Notes: a model not told the origin generated them from the letters alone. A DNA stretch of 64,000 nucleotides from Rhynchopus euleeides (GCA_963210315.1 OY723269.1:1054001-1118000), one strand, 5' to 3'. Positions 50,379-62,650 are shown, counted from the first letter of the stretch. A program made the numbers and translations.

Positions 50379-52358
50379 TCAGTCCCACGACGTCTCGCTG
50401 CCACTCTCCTCGTCCGCCTCACCCGCATCCGCGTTGACGCCGCCGCTCTCTCCCGCTGCCGGTGGGTCCTGCTCGTCGATCACCATCATATTCTTTTCGT
50501 CGTTCTCCAGTTCTTCGAGGTTCCACCACCCTTCCTCCACGACGGTCTTCTTCGCCTTCAGGCTGCGGTGCACAAGCGTGAGCTTGTGGGTTTTCGCAGC
50601 CGTCAGGCGGTGGCGGCGGTGCTCCGACATCCAGCCCATCGTCGAAAAAACTCTTTCTGCGGCGCTGGTGGATGCGGGGATGCGAGTGAGGATCGCAGCG
50701 AGGGGAGCGACCTGCGACGTCGGGTGGAGTTGTGCAACAGTCTTCCACCACTGGCACGCCTTTCTTCCCTGCGCAAGGTCCCAGAGGGAATCATCATCAA
50801 AACCCCCCGTTCGTGTTATGAGCTCTAGGAGCTCGGCTGCAGCCTCTGCGTTTTTGACCTTCTTGATGAAGGCCTGCGCCGCCTTCCTGACATCCAGCTT
50901 CAGCGTAAACTCCTTGATGAAGGTCGGTTGCTTCTCACGATCAGGGGCGAAGAAGAGTGGCGTCAGTGCTGTTGCTGCGCAGAGCCACCCCTGTTCGTGG
51001 GTGGTATACTTCTGCAGTCTCTTTTTCACCTTTTCCGTCACTGCGGCCAGCTTGGCCTTGTTCGCAGCGGAGGTGAGGTTGCAGGCGTTGAGGCAGTCGA
51101 TGAGGTATGAAAGTGCCGGAATGATCATCCCAGCGGTGCATCCGTCCTGCTCAAGGAAGTTCATCACCTCCCCGACACCTGCCACAAAGGGTTTCAAGCC
51201 CATGAACACACCCCAGAACGTCGCGTCGAGCACCTTGCCGATTTCTGGGCAGGAGGAGCACACCGCCTCCTCTTGGTTCATGAGCAGCAGCGCGTTGCGG
51301 TTCTCTTCAACTTCCTTCCACACAGTTGAGAACGTGTGCCACCTCGTCACCGCCGGCTTCACCATCTTCTTTGATTTGCGGCGCCCGCACTGCTGTTGTT
51401 TCTCCGCATACGTTTTGGATAGAAACTCGACGTTGCGCAATTGTGATGACAGCGCAGAGAGAAGTGCGGCGACGAAGTGGAACTCGTTCTTCGCCTCGCG
51501 CTTCCTTTCCGTCCTCACCCCGATGCAGTCGTTGAGCGCACGTGCTACCGTGTGACACGCGCAGATGCACACGAACGGCGTCTGCCTGCCTGCTTCTGTC
51601 TGGAACGCCTTGAACAGATTGGCCGAAGCAACGGCTGTGGAGTCCCCGTCGACAAGGATGGCTACGATCTTCCCCAACACCTGCTCGTGTATCTTCTTGA
51701 GGTGGCCCAAGAACTCCGTCGCCCGGTGCCGCTTCTCGCTCAGCACACCCGACTGGAGTAGCACCGGGCTACCATCCCCAATCGCAGTGACTGCGAAGAC
51801 CTTCTCCGACCGGTCGTTCTTCCACACATCGCACATGATGGCGATGTGAGCTGCGGCGAGGAGGTCTTTCATTTGAGGCTCCGCTTCTTCTTTGTGGATG
51901 CGATCCAACCACTTCGTTCCCAGCGAATGGCGCTTGGGGAAGAAGAGCTCCGGGGATAACCCCGGGCGGGTTGCGTTCAACGCCTCGAGGAAGAGCTTGT
52001 CTTCCACGTGGCTGAACGGTGTGCCTGAGCCAAAAAAAAATCTGGCCCAGGCAGCAACGATCGCATCCTTCTCGGCGACCGTGGGGGTGGGGCATGCGTT
52101 GAGCATGCGTGCGATCTTCGGCAGCGCCTTTCCCTCTGGTGTTCTTGATGCAGGGCGCTTTGCGGGGGTCGGCGCAGTATCCTCAGCCTTCAGCTCGTCC
52201 TTGGCGGCACTGCTGATCTTCTCGCATAGGCGGAGGTGCGCCTTCATGCGGGTGCCGCTCGTCGCCTTGACAAGTTCATCGCAGAACTTGCATTTTCTCC
52301 CCCCCGCTGCTTCACTAAAGTGCTTCTGTGACCAGCAGGCTCTCCTTCCCGCGGGCAT
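50379..52358 (-). CDS. hAT-family transposase with BED-like finger
   Basis: The frame is open further upstream without an ATG. ATG 52358 gives 659 residues. CKFCDELV with H-x3-C about 18 residues later (residues ~22-45) fits a BED-type finger. A DUF659-like core follows: IMCDVWKNDRSEKVFAVTAI with the first catalytic Asp, LVDGDSTAVASANLF, and a C-x2-H motif in ICACHTVARALND. The C-terminal SAAERVFSTMGWMSEHRRHR is the hAT dimerisation signature. An acidic tail (NDEKNMMVIDE onward) closes it. No stops or shifts were seen. It is only distantly related to the transposase at 34239-36566, so two hAT lineages are present. hAT enzymes usually move elements by cut-and-paste with 8 bp duplications. Confidence 0.85.
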   Translation of the reverse strand: MPAGRRACWSQKHFSEAAGGRKCKFCDELVKATSGTRMKAHLRLCEKISSAAKDELKAEDTAPTPAKRPASRTPEGKALPKIARMLNACPTPTVAEKDAIVAAWARFFFGSGTPFSHVEDKLFLEALNATRPGLSPELFFPKRHSLGTKWLDRIHKEEAEPQMKDLLAAAHIAIMCDVWKNDRSEKVFAVTAIGDGSPVLLQSGVLSEKRHRATEFLGHLKKIHEQVLGKIVAILVDGDSTAVASANLFKAFQTEAGRQTPFVCICACHTVARALNDCIGVRTERKREAKNEFHFVAALLSALSSQLRNVEFLSKTYAEKQQQCGRRKSKKMVKPAVTRWHTFSTVWKEVEENRNALLLMNQEEAVCSSCPEIGKVLDATFWGVFMGLKPFVAGVGEVMNFLEQDGCTAGMIIPALSYLIDCLNACNLTSAANKAKLAAVTEKVKKRLQKYTTHEQGWLCAATALTPLFFAPDREKQPTFIKEFTLKLDVRKAAQAFIKKVKNAEAAAELLELITRTGGFDDDSLWDLAQGRKACQWWKTVAQLHPTSQVAPLAAILTRIPASTSAAERVFSTMGWMSEHRRHRLTAAKTHKLTLVHRSLKAKKTVVEEGWWNLEELENDEKNMMVIDEQDPPAAGESGGVNADAGEADEESGSETSWD

Positions 52359-53619
52359 ACCTGGGCAGTGTGGCCTGCAGTGGAGGGTGTGCGGGTTGGT
52401 GTGGTTATCAAGTTTTAAGGCGGTGTCGCCCTGCACGGGCAGTAGCACCTCCCCTTCAGTATCGTAACTCCCTTGCTGCGACAAAGACACTAAATAGTCA
52501 GGCCGCTCCAAGAGTCTTGAGGGCTTGTGTGCGGGTTTGTGTGCAGGTGAGTGGTACCTTGTATTTTATTGTATTTTATTCAAATCCCGGCGAATAAAAT
52601 ACAATAAAATACAATTTAATATATTTTTTCCATCTTTGGGTGGTGGTGGTGGTGGTGGTGATTTTATTCTCACGAAACGGCCTCCTTGGGACCTGCGCTT
52701 TGCCCCTCGATAAGACCTAGACTGACAGGACATGCGGAGGTAACTCTTGGTGGGTTTCTCTCAAAATAAAAGTTGGGCGGTGTTGTTGCGCACCATGCGC
52801 CCTGGGGGGGGGGGTTTCTGCCTTTCAGGGTAGCTTTCTTCGCTTGTCGGCACGCGTTCGGCGTTTTTTTTTCTCACACGCAAAAAAAAGGTGAAAATTG
52901 TGCCAAAAAAATTACCTGTGGCGGAGAATCCCTTTCGATGCCAACACTACAACGACGTATTGCACAGCGAGGGTGCACAACGATCACGAAGGAAGCCAAA
53001 AAAGAAAAAGAGGCGACATCAGACGGACTTGGGACAGGCTGTTGCTCCCTGGTGGCCCTGTCATCAGGGGTCTGACAGCAAAGCAATTTTGTTCAAAAGA
53101 AAATACCACGCACGGATCGACGCACAGGTCTGTCGAGCAGCCCAGCTCTCTTGCAGTGATCATGATTGCCCGGCACCAAAACAAAAGGCAACAAAAATCG
53201 GCCCGGCTGGACCCCCCTCGCGATGGGGAGGTCTTCTTCGGGCCCCCCGCCTCTCTCTCCGCCCCCCATCCCCTCTCTTTTTCTTCACAGTGGCACAGCG
53301 ATTTTCACCCCTTTCGTCGAGAAAATGGGTGGGGTTGTTCTCAGGCCGTTCGCTCGGGGCGAAGTTGGGCCCAACTTCGCTAAAAAAATAAATCTTCAGA
53401 TTTACTTCGTCCCAACTTCGCCCAACAACTTCGCCCAAGGGGACGAAGTTGGGATAAAAAAATTCTGGGGTCGGCCCCCACCCACCGAAGGGGGGGTGAG
53501 TGGTGAAAGAGCCCACGGGATCACGAGGCTCAGGGGATGGGGAATGCACGAGGAAGGAAGTGTCAGAAGGAGACCACAACGACCTTCCCCAAAGTACGAT
53601 TGCTCCGCCCAGACCCCCC
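52359..53619. other. intergenic, no gene recognised
   Basis: TACAATAAAA/TTTTATTGTA decamers lie at about 52555-52620 in inverted orientation. A GAAGTTGGG motif recurs at 53360-53460, in both orientations. No coding signal. Confidence 0.4.
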
Positions 53620-53746
53620 CTGTGGCGTATGTCTGGTGCCCAAGTCCTTTCAAGTTACATGAATCTGTCCATCCGCAATGAACAGATGTTCACTACCGTG
53701 GCCTCCGGCGGCTGGGGGGCTCCGCCCCCCAGACCCCCCTGGCAGC
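53620..53746 (+). repeat. dispersed repeat R copy
   Basis: It has the AACAGATGTTCACTACCGTG core plus the GC-rich hairpin and CAGACCCCCCTG. It is preceded by GTATGTCTGGTGCCCAAGTC, which is also seen before other copies. Confidence 0.8.
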
Positions 53747-54364
53747 CGAACTGTGGGCACAGCGGTCCCTGCCAATCTACGGGCGTTTCGCTCATAAGTG
53801 CTTCGCTCATGAGTGCCTCCGGAGGTACTAACAGCCTTGCCAGAAGTGCAGCGATCTGCTCTCTCAAGGAAAGGTAGCCAATGTGTACCTCCCGAGGGGG
53901 CGCCTCCCTGTGGTTAAAAAAAATCTCAAAATCCCAAAAATCCCAAATAAAACTTCGTCCACCCCATACGGGATCTGTGGACGATAGCGAACGGCCTGGT
54001 TGTTCTTGCCAAAAAAAAAACATCTGCCTTTTTTTGCATACCTGAATGTTGCCCGGTATGAGTATAAGGATTTTCAGAATTGCCAATAATTTTTTTTTCT
54101 TGGTGGTTCAGGCCCAAATGGTGTGAACAAATATTATTTCCGGAGAAAGAAAAATACCATGGCGTGAGCCACGGATCCCAATGATGCAAATAAACGCATT
54201 TTCGGGAGGAGGAAAAAATGGACCAAAAATGGGGCCCGGGCGGGCCAGCCCATGGGGCCTGGCCCATGTCCTCAGTGTCTGTCATTGAATCTCTGGTTTT
54301 GAGGCGACGATCCAGCCCGCACTGACGAGCCTTGGCGCCCTCATCGAACCCTTGGGCGCAATTT

Positions 54365-54640
54365 ACGCAAGTTCAGGAAGATGGACTATACCGCACAAGG
54401 AACAGATGTTCAGTACCGTGGCCTCCGGCGGCTGGGGGGCTCCGCCCCCCAGACCCCCGCGTGACGTATGCCTGTCGACCAAGCCCTTTGGGATCACATC
54501 AGGTCATGGAATCCAGAGACCGCCCTCAGGAGGACGCACCCAACTCACCACAGAATCTGGACCCCACAAGGAACAGGTGTTCGCTACCGTGGCCTCCGGC
54601 GGCTGGGGGGCTCCGCCCCCCAGACCCCCCTGTGGACCAC
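54365..54640 (+). repeat. dispersed repeat R, two tandem copies
   Basis: Cores start near 54402 and 54573, about 170 bp apart, with the CTCAGGAGGACGCACCCAAC flank between them. Spacing differs from the 45.3 kb pair, so unit length varies. Confidence 0.8.
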
Positions 54641-57600
54641 CTCTAAGGGTGCACCACTCTCTTCTCCAGGGGCAAACTGCATATTCCCACGTTTTCTCGT
54701 GTTTCTGTACGGGGTCTAATAAAAGATGGACTCATCCGCAGAACACGTCCGGGGGCACCATGGATTCCAATGTTCCGAAACATGCCGTTTTCGGGGGTTT
54801 TCGGGTCACCTGCGGTGCGCACGGCCCGAAAAATGGGGTGAAACAGGTCACGAAAACCAAGAAAAAATTGAGTATAAGTACCGGGTTTTTGGCCACTTTT
54901 TGTCAGAATAAGCTTCAGGTATGTTTTTTTGCCCCCCCTTCTTCTTCCCTTCGCACCCCGTTCCCTGGATTTTCTGGGGGAGGGAAACCAATCTGAAATG
55001 GCTGCGCTCTCCTGATGTGAAGCGGAAGAAGGTGCCATACGGTTTGAGCCCTTTGTGCGCTACACTGACCTTGAACCTGCAGAGACTTGTGCCGGGATTT
55101 CTTGCCGGGCCCCAGAGGCCGGGCATCTGCCTAACCGCTGACACAAAGCGGCGAAATGGCCCAGGGAGCACGGCAAGAAACGCCAGGTGTGTAAAGTGTC
55201 AATGCCCGGGGTAGTGAGGGGGGAGGGAGGGTATCAGCAGTGAAGAACCAAGCGTAGTGCCGCCCTCCCCCCCCCCCCCCCTCCCTTTTTTTAGTTGCCG
55301 TTGGTTTTCTTTCTTTCTTTTTTTTTGAACCAATCGTTCCTTCTCATCAAAAAAAACATGTTCACCTACCTAAATGTGTGTTCTCCAGAGCTGCCCGTCC
55401 TCGGACGTCAGCTGTGAGTTGCCGGAACATCAACAAAAAGGTCCCGCCTCTTTCCTTGATGTTTCCCTTTTTTTTCCGCCCTCTTCTATGCACACCCATA
55501 GGCCAGTTTTTTTTGGCGATGGATATTGATTCCCCCCCCCCCCTCCCCACCGAACACCACCCTGTTTTCTTATCCAACCAAACCAACCAAAAACCAGTAG
55601 GGGTCTGAACGGTGGTCTGAGACAACAGTAAATCCCCTCGCCCCTTTCTCGCCTGATGGAGAATGTCGAAATCGCCGAGGACCTGATATTTTGCCAGTCT
55701 ATCGGTGGCGTCAAAAGCTTTGATGGAAAGTCCCAAAACCTGAGGCGCAGCTCCCCTGAGTGAAAAAAATCGCTGAAAGAAGGTGAAGACGAATGTGAAG
55801 AAGAAACCAAGCATTTACAAGCAAACAAAAACCGACTCAAAAAAATGCCAAAATGTTTGAATCTAGTGTGCGGTTGCGGAAAGCGGGTAAAATGTGTTGC
55901 CGCAGCAACTGCCGATGTGCGAGGAATATGGGGAGAAGTGTGGAAAAATGACAAAATACCATCGAGTGAACAGCCATGTCTCTGCCCCCCCCCCCCTCAT
56001 CAGAGAATGCCACCATTATTCCCTTTTATTGTCGCACAGATGATAGTACTGTCGCTATTCTTGGAGATGCGTTGAAGGTTTGGAGAACAGAAGTGTTGAG
56101 TGAGTTACAAACAGTTACAAACAATCAGATGTGTTTCCCGTGGCCCAGTTTCTATTTGGGTGGGGGGGGTGGGGGAGGCTCAGACCTCGTCCATGTGTGT
56201 TACTTTTGTTGTTCCTGTTTTTTGAGTTTTTTTGGCTTGATGTTTGCTGCAAAAAAAATGGGTGTGGCAGTCTGTTTTCAGACCCTCACACCCCGCACCA
56301 TGCACAGCTCAGCAAACTGTGCAAAATGCACAGTTTGTAACCGACTACACTTTGCCGTCAAACGCATTTTAACACTGTACAATTACAATTCGTCACCCAG
56401 ACGGAACCTGTTTCATTATATTTTTTACTAGTTACCAGTGAAGTCGTGAAGTCACGAAGGAAATCGTACGACTGAAGCTTTAGGATGCTCACCCGAGTGC
56501 CACTTCACAGGGCCTCACCACAGCCTCGAGACACAAGCGTGCGCTCAAACAGTTGCTGCAGGGTGTTCCTCCCGTAAAGCGAAGGGTGTCCGGTTTTGTT
56601 TTGTACCAACACCCACCATTCGTCTCACAGAGAAGCTTGGCGTGCCGATATAGTGATCCCCCCCACCGTCTAGTTTTGGCGGAACTATTAGGAACGAACC
56701 CTGTGGGCCACCTTCAGGGGTCAGCTACTCTGGTCATAGGTACCAACAAGACATGCAAACATTCTAGCTGCCTTGCATAATCCATTAGATGATGTTGATT
56801 GCCTGGCCGTGCCAGTGCAATCGACATGGCAGCAGAAATTTATAAGTTTCGTGCCCGTTGTTAGGGTTCCAGATCCAGGTTCTTGCATTTTTTTTGTTAT
56901 TCAGCACACTTCAATGTGGATGGAAAGTTTCATGCGCTTTGTTCAGGCCCTTGTGCTCCTCACCCGCGATTCGACCCTTCAGCGAGCGTGAGTGTGGGAG
57001 CGTCAACACAAAACTAAACGTGCAGAACCAATCGCAGTGATACTTTCGAGTTGTGAGCGGCGATGCGAAGTGAATTCGCGAAGAAACGAAGGAAAATCGT
57101 ATGACTGAAACTTAGACTTATCACCGTAGCGCCACTTCAAAGGGCCTCAACATCCCTGGGACACAAGCGTGCGCTGAAAGAAGTTCGGGGCTGGTTTACA
57201 GTTGCTGGACAGGGTGATTGCACCATAAAGTAGAACCAACACGATTTACCAACAGTGCCTCCGCTGGACGCTGAGTGCATCGCCTGCCACAAGGCATTTT
57301 TAGTGTGAAAATACGTTGTTCTGACAACGCGCCAGAAATATGCAACAGTCACCCTGTACGGGTCATGACTGCACTGCCCGAAAGCGAGTTCAAATTGTGT
57401 ATGGTACTGGCCGCCAAAGCAAGTTCTCTCCCTCGCCCCTCTCTCGACCTGCATGTCTTCGGGGCAATATCATTGGTGTCGAAGGGGCTGTCAGCCTGCA
57501 GCAATTGGCTGAACATCCCACCACCACCACCACCACCCCCATCCACCCCCCCTCTCACCCTTCCACTCTGCCTCCGTTGTGCCAAGTCTGCTATTCAATT

Positions 57601-58139
57601 TGCCCATGGCTTTCATGACTTCTCTTTTCTTTGGTCCTTCGTCAGTCCCCCCCCCCCCCCCAGCGCCCTGTTTCCCATTGCCCCTCCCCACTCCAGCACC
57701 CACAGCCCACACCCCTTGCCCGTTTTCATCTCGAGCAAGCCCCACCCACAAACAAAATACAAAGATGAACAGAACAGAAATCAAGAAAAAAAATGAAGGA
57801 AAAAAAACCCAAACCTGAGACAATTCCGAAAAAGGTGTGTGCCACCGATGGGTCCAAGCCGCAGGGGCAGGGGTTAGTGGGGAGCGCACACACACTCACT
57901 GCATTGAAAAAAAAAATACCATCCACCCGGCAGCCCCTCCCCGCCCGCCCCATCCGCCCCACTTTTAAAAAAATTGTTCAACGCAGCCTCAAGTAACACG
58001 CCTCTTTGTTATCAACGGTTCATCACTGCCCCGGTACCCCCACACGCCCCCCTCTACCACTGGGGCATGTCGTGCACTTCACCCCCTACCACTGCCTTCA
58101 TCTGCAGGAGGGTGCTGTGTGAGGCTGATGCTGTGACAC
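54641..58139. other. intergenic with diverged ~200 bp repeat
   Basis: Bases 56430-56625 and 57050-57260 are diverged direct copies sharing GACACAAGCGTGCGCT, CGCCACTTCA-type and GTACGACTGAA-type words. At 56988-57050 GAGTGTGGGAGCGTCAAC and a following AATCGCAGTGATACTTTC match a stretch of element C at 32158-32228, suggesting a fossil. No gene is supportable. Confidence 0.5.
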
Positions 58140-59702
58140 ATGGCTTCCGAGTCCGGCGCGCACAGCACCGCTGTGGACCGGCTGCTGCAGTTTGCAGACG
58201 ACCTGGAGTCGGAGGCGGACATCGAGGTTGCCCTCCGCAAAAGCGAGGAGTGGCGCCGCCACGTCGCCACACGGTGCATCACCTCCTACGCCCGCAACGC
58301 GCTGCTGCAGGTGCTGCGGCGGTACTTCGCGAGATGGAGGTCTGAGACACACACCGTGGGCTACCGCACACGCGCATCGCCCCCGCCCCCGCCACCCCAC
58401 CCCAGCACGCCCCGCCTCTCCACCACATCCCACGAGCAATGCGAGGCTGCCATCCGCACGTGGGCAGCGCAGGTGCAGGCGCTGAAGGAAGAAAACGCCG
58501 CTCTGCGAGACAGCCACCCCCACACGCCCCCCGCATGCACCGGGGCGTGCGCCGCGCGCATGCAGGGCCTGGAGGACGAGCTGGCGGGGCTTGGCGTGCA
58601 GGCCGATATTGCGGAGCGCGAGTGCCACGTCAAGGTGGAGGCTGCGCGGAAGCAGTTTGAGGAGACGCATGCGGCGGCACGGCAGGCCCGCGCGGAGCAC
58701 GCCTCCGAGGTGCAGCGCATGGGGTTCGAGCTGCAGCAGGCTGCGACGCAGCTGGAGGCGGCGCAGCGCGCCTGCAGCGTGCTGCGCGCGGAGAACCAAG
58801 ACCTGCAGCGCAAGCTCACCACAGCACACGCCGCCGCCAGCGCCACGGAGGACAGCTGCAACGCGAAGCTCCTGGGGATGGGCGGCATGGTCACCTCCCT
58901 GCAGACGGAGGTCGACGCGCTGCGGCGGGGCGACACCCGCTCGCCGCCACGCCGCACCCCACACCACCACACCTGGCTGCACGACACATCCCTGCTGTCC
59001 ACCCCGTCGCGCGGCACGCCGGCGCCGGATGCCCTCCTCACGGCACGCCTCGACGCCCTGTGTGCTGCGGAGGCAGCAGAGCGTGCTGCCCTCACCGGGG
59101 AGCTGTGGCGGGAGCACGCCCTCTGCTTCTACGCCGAGGCGTGTGACGGGTGGCAGCGGCAGGCGCGGCTCTGGAGGAAGTCCGATGCGCTGTCGCGTGA
59201 CCTTCAGGCTGCGGAGCGGTCCGCCGCGAAGGCGGCTGACGCAATGATGGCGACGCACGACAAGGCGCACCGCCTGGAGGCGATGCTGGGGCACCAGGTG
59301 CAGGCATCGGATACGCGGCGCGATGCGGCGCGGAGCTATGAGGTGAAGTATGCTGTGCTGAAGGAGAAGTACCGCCAGCTCGGCGTGCAGCTGGCGGAGT
59401 GCAAGAAGTCGCGCGACACCGCAGAGAGGGAGCTGCGGCATCTGGTGCACGGGAGGGTTGTGGCATCTGCGGTGGCGGCCAGCCCCTCGCCCCCTCCGTC
59501 GCGCCAGCCCTCGCTGACGGCGAATTCCGGGTTGCTGCAGCGTGGCGGTGGCGGCGGTGGTGGTGTGCAGCAGTCTCAGCAGGCGCAGCACAACGCAGGG
59601 GTGCGTCACAGCGAGCCCTCACCCACCCCATCCCATCCGCACGTCGTCAGCTCTCCGTCGCCGCTGCGCGACTACCGCACCAAGTGGAAGGTGCGGTGGT
59701 GA
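58140..59702 (+). CDS. coiled-coil protein with SFI1-like N-terminal helix
   Basis: ATG 58140 opens a single-exon frame of 520 residues. Near residues 55-68 LLQVLRRYFARWRS resembles one SFI1/centrin-binding repeat (aromatic-rich W-R helix), but only one such repeat is visible. After a Pro-rich linker (residues ~75-95), coiled coil runs in two blocks (about 100-265 and 320-440) separated by a His/Pro/Thr-rich loop. The C-terminal ~80 residues are Ser/Pro/Gly/Gln low complexity, ending in basic RTKWKVRW. No signal peptide or membrane segment is present. A basal-body or centrosome scaffold would fit, by inference only. The upstream region has a C-rich leader. Confidence 0.8.
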   Translation: MASESGAHSTAVDRLLQFADDLESEADIEVALRKSEEWRRHVATRCITSYARNALLQVLRRYFARWRSETHTVGYRTRASPPPPPPHPSTPRLSTTSHEQCEAAIRTWAAQVQALKEENAALRDSHPHTPPACTGACAARMQGLEDELAGLGVQADIAERECHVKVEAARKQFEETHAAARQARAEHASEVQRMGFELQQAATQLEAAQRACSVLRAENQDLQRKLTTAHAAASATEDSCNAKLLGMGGMVTSLQTEVDALRRGDTRSPPRRTPHHHTWLHDTSLLSTPSRGTPAPDALLTARLDALCAAEAAERAALTGELWREHALCFYAEACDGWQRQARLWRKSDALSRDLQAAERSAAKAADAMMATHDKAHRLEAMLGHQVQASDTRRDAARSYEVKYAVLKEKYRQLGVQLAECKKSRDTAERELRHLVHGRVVASAVAASPSPPPSRQPSLTANSGLLQRGGGGGGGVQQSQQAQHNAGVRHSEPSPTPSHPHVVSSPSPLRDYRTKWKVRW

Positions 59703-60219
59703 AAAGGGGTTCATGTGCCTCCCTCTGCTGCCCTCTGCTGTATTTTGTGTGCCTCCAAAGGCAGTCCCCCCTCCACCCCTCCAACTTCCCCCAACTGCTG
59801 CGCGACCTCAGTGCAGTGTCTGTGTGCGTGTGTATCGACCCCACTGTGTGGCCCCGCTTGCATTCCCACCCATGTCCGGCCCGCCTGTGTGTGCTGTGTG
59901 TTTGGAACCAGAGGTTCTGTGGCGCGCTCCAAGGCGAGTGCTCACACACCCTTGGCCCTTCACACGGCCTGGATGTGTCGATAGAGCAATTCTCGCGCGT
60001 CGTGCATATAGAGAGGCAACGGGGTGGCGGTGTGGGGATGGAGGCGCGTATTCTGGCAGGGCAAGCACGGCGGTGCCCCCCCCCCCCCCTTTTTTTTGGG
60101 AAGCCATTTATCTTAGAATGAACGAAGCAACAAAAGGAACCAACGCACACAGCCGGAATATGAGAAACATATTGCAAACCCCCCACCCACCCCTCCGTTG
60201 CAGCCCCTCACACTCGCTT
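59703..60219. other. intergenic spacer
   Basis: No gene; it contains a C run then a T run (60076-60098). It ends at the CACGGTGGG terminus of an element. Confidence 0.4.
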
Positions 60220-60435
60220 CACGGTGGGATCTTGTAAATTTTACATGTATAACTACAAGTATATACATGTATTATACATGTATAATACTTGCATGTCAAC
60301 TATTATACATGTATAATACATGTATATGCCTGAAATATACATGTAAAATACATGTATATCAAGTAAAAATACAAGTATAATACTTGCATGTCAACTATTA
60401 TACTTGTATTTTTACTTGATATACACATACATTGG
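60220..60435 (+). mobile_element. AT-rich element G, copy 2, right end missing
   Basis: It starts with the same CACGGTGGGATCTTG terminus as 26365 and matches it for ~135 bp and then the central palindrome, but without the nested 345 bp element. It stops at about 60430 where element I begins; the right inverted repeat is absent on either side of element I. Confidence 0.85.
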
Positions 60436-62650
60436 GCGTTATTCCGTTACCAGTAACGGTAATAACGTTATTCATGAATCTGCCCCGTTAACGGCTACCG
60501 GGTATTACCGGGTATTACCGGGTCGAAAAACGGGTATTACCGGGTCCGGTAATACCCGTTTGCCCGGTAATACCCGGTAATACCCGGTTATAGCCCGGTA
60601 GCGCTACCGGGTATTTTCCATGGGAATTTCCCTTTGTTTTGTGGGTTGATTCCCTTCCCCTTAGCAGTGTGTTGTGGTCGACGTTGGATTCTATGGCGCA
60701 TGGGGTGATCGAAAGCCGGGTTCCGCAGTTCACGTCTGGTTTGTGTGGCTCACTGCAGACTTTTCGAGTTTCCGTCGCAGCAGTGCTGACTACTGCACGG
60801 TGCCCACACACCACCCGAGCCCTTCCAGAGCCGGCAGTGTCGTCAGATCAGGCAGTCGATCACACACACGCATAACATGAGACAGGCGTGATCGTAGGGC
60901 CACCTTCCTCTCCCAAAGTCTGCGAGCACCATTCCATTGGGGGCAGTGACTGCCTGGGCCAACAGGGTCTTGGGGCAGGCACATTCTGAACCAATGAAGG
61001 TTCCATCACAGAGAGGCACTGTTCCCATAGCTTCCATCATTTAAGGACCTTGGCTCAGAAATGCAGAAACGGTGCGTCACCAAACTGGTTGCAAAGTGGC
61101 ACAGTTGGGCACACAGTGGCACAGAGCGAAGGGCTCCTCGTTTCCAATTATCGATCCTTCGTTCAGGGAAACCTCCTAGGCGTGCATCTTCTCCTACTCC
61201 AGGCTCGAGTGATTGGTCACGCCAGATCCGTTATTCGGTTACATCGCTCTGCTGGCTGGGTGCTTGTCGCAACACTTACCTGCGAGCAGCCAACGAGCAT
61301 TATGGTACCGAGAGGTGCTTCTTGGCGTGGCCGGGCTTGTGGTTCCTGCCACAGCAGGTCACAGTACGGTGAGCGGACTTGTATTTGCTGGGGTGGCTTC
61401 AACACGGGCCCGCCACTGGACTGCCCCCGGGCCAAGGTGGATAATCGCACCTGCCTTCGGGACGCTGAGGGTATCCGCCCCGTGTATGATGAGCGGAAGC
61501 TAACCAGCCTGCAGTCGACCCACGTGGTGGCCTCACGACTCCCAGACAACGGCTGGTTTGGGCAGGTGGACGGGAAGAGCTGGTTCTGGAGTTGTGGTGT
61601 CGACACGTTTCCATTTTGAGAAATCCTCTGTGATACGCTCCACAGCAAGACGCCCATTCCCATGTGAAGCCTCTCTGGCGACACCCTTGACAAGAGCACC
61701 TGGCACTCTGTACCGGACCTGCAGCTAAGATCCGGGCTAGTGCGGCAAGGTATTTGAGCGACCCCTTACGATATGATGCAATCCAGAGAAGTCCCAGCAA
61801 AACGTGGATTCGACCAGGCCCTCAATATATGCACGAGTTGCGCCTGCTTCTTGTCATCTTGCTTGGCTACTGGTCCCTCTGATAAATCATCAGCTTGGTT
61901 CGAGTCGGGACAAGTCATGATGCATGTTTCAAAGAACTTAGCCTCGTGGACGGCCTGTTGTGTGACGACACGCTCTGCCTCCGTGGAAGCGGACCAGGCC
62001 ATGAAGTGCATTGAAGAGGGAGGGAGAGGAGGCAACACACGGAGGACACAGGCACAGACAGGGGTGTGTCCCTCATAGATCTTGGTTGAACGAACAGGTG
62101 TTGGAATCAGGGCCTGGGCTCATTATCTCGACCTTTGTTTGTGTATCATCGGGGCATGCCACGCCAACACAGCCCCCCACCGCCATGCCGCAAAGCCTGC
62201 CTCATAGATCTTGGTTGTACTGAACGTGGGTGTTCCCCAGCCGTTCCCACTCCCAGTGTTCCCAGGGCCGCCCCTGTGAGGGGTGGGCCAGGAGGGGCTG
62301 CAGAGGCTGGCCTTCAGAATAACGCAGGGGGGTCACCTAACACCTGACATTCCCCCCGCGCACCTTCCCTTGGACTGCCAGACGGAAGATCACCAGAACC
62401 CTGCAGTTGATTCACTGCGACACCCCACGAACCATCCCTGTACCAAGGAAATCCCCACGGAAAATCCCCGGTAATACAAAAACGGGTATTACCGGACCCG
62501 GTAATACCCCCGATTTTACCCGGTAATACCCGTTTTTGACCCGGTAATACCCGGTAATGGAGGCCGATTACCGGGTTTCCGGTAATACCCGGTAATACCG
62601 GTTACCCGTTAACGGGGCAGATTCATGGTTATTTTTGCGTTATTTTTTAC
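60436..62650. mobile_element. element I with ACCGGGTATT arrays
   Basis: Left and right ends carry inverted GTTAACGGGGCAGATTCATG preceded outward by GTTATT-rich sequence. Inside each end ACCGGGTATT/AATACCCGGT is tandemly repeated in both orientations (60490-60615 and 62465-62600). The ~1.85 kb interior has a plus-strand frame at 61050-61619 and minus-strand frames at 61217-62038, none with a known domain. A decayed hairpin element lies at about 61045-61135. Termini mark it as a transposon-like unit of unknown family. Confidence 0.7.

Noticed and set aside
61050-61619. 189-residue frame inside element I
   Set aside because: No motif, competing frames on the other strand, and it overlaps a decayed hairpin element at its start.
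61893-61915. GGTTCGAGTCGG resembling a tRNA B box
   Set aside because: No matching A box or cloverleaf could be found around it.
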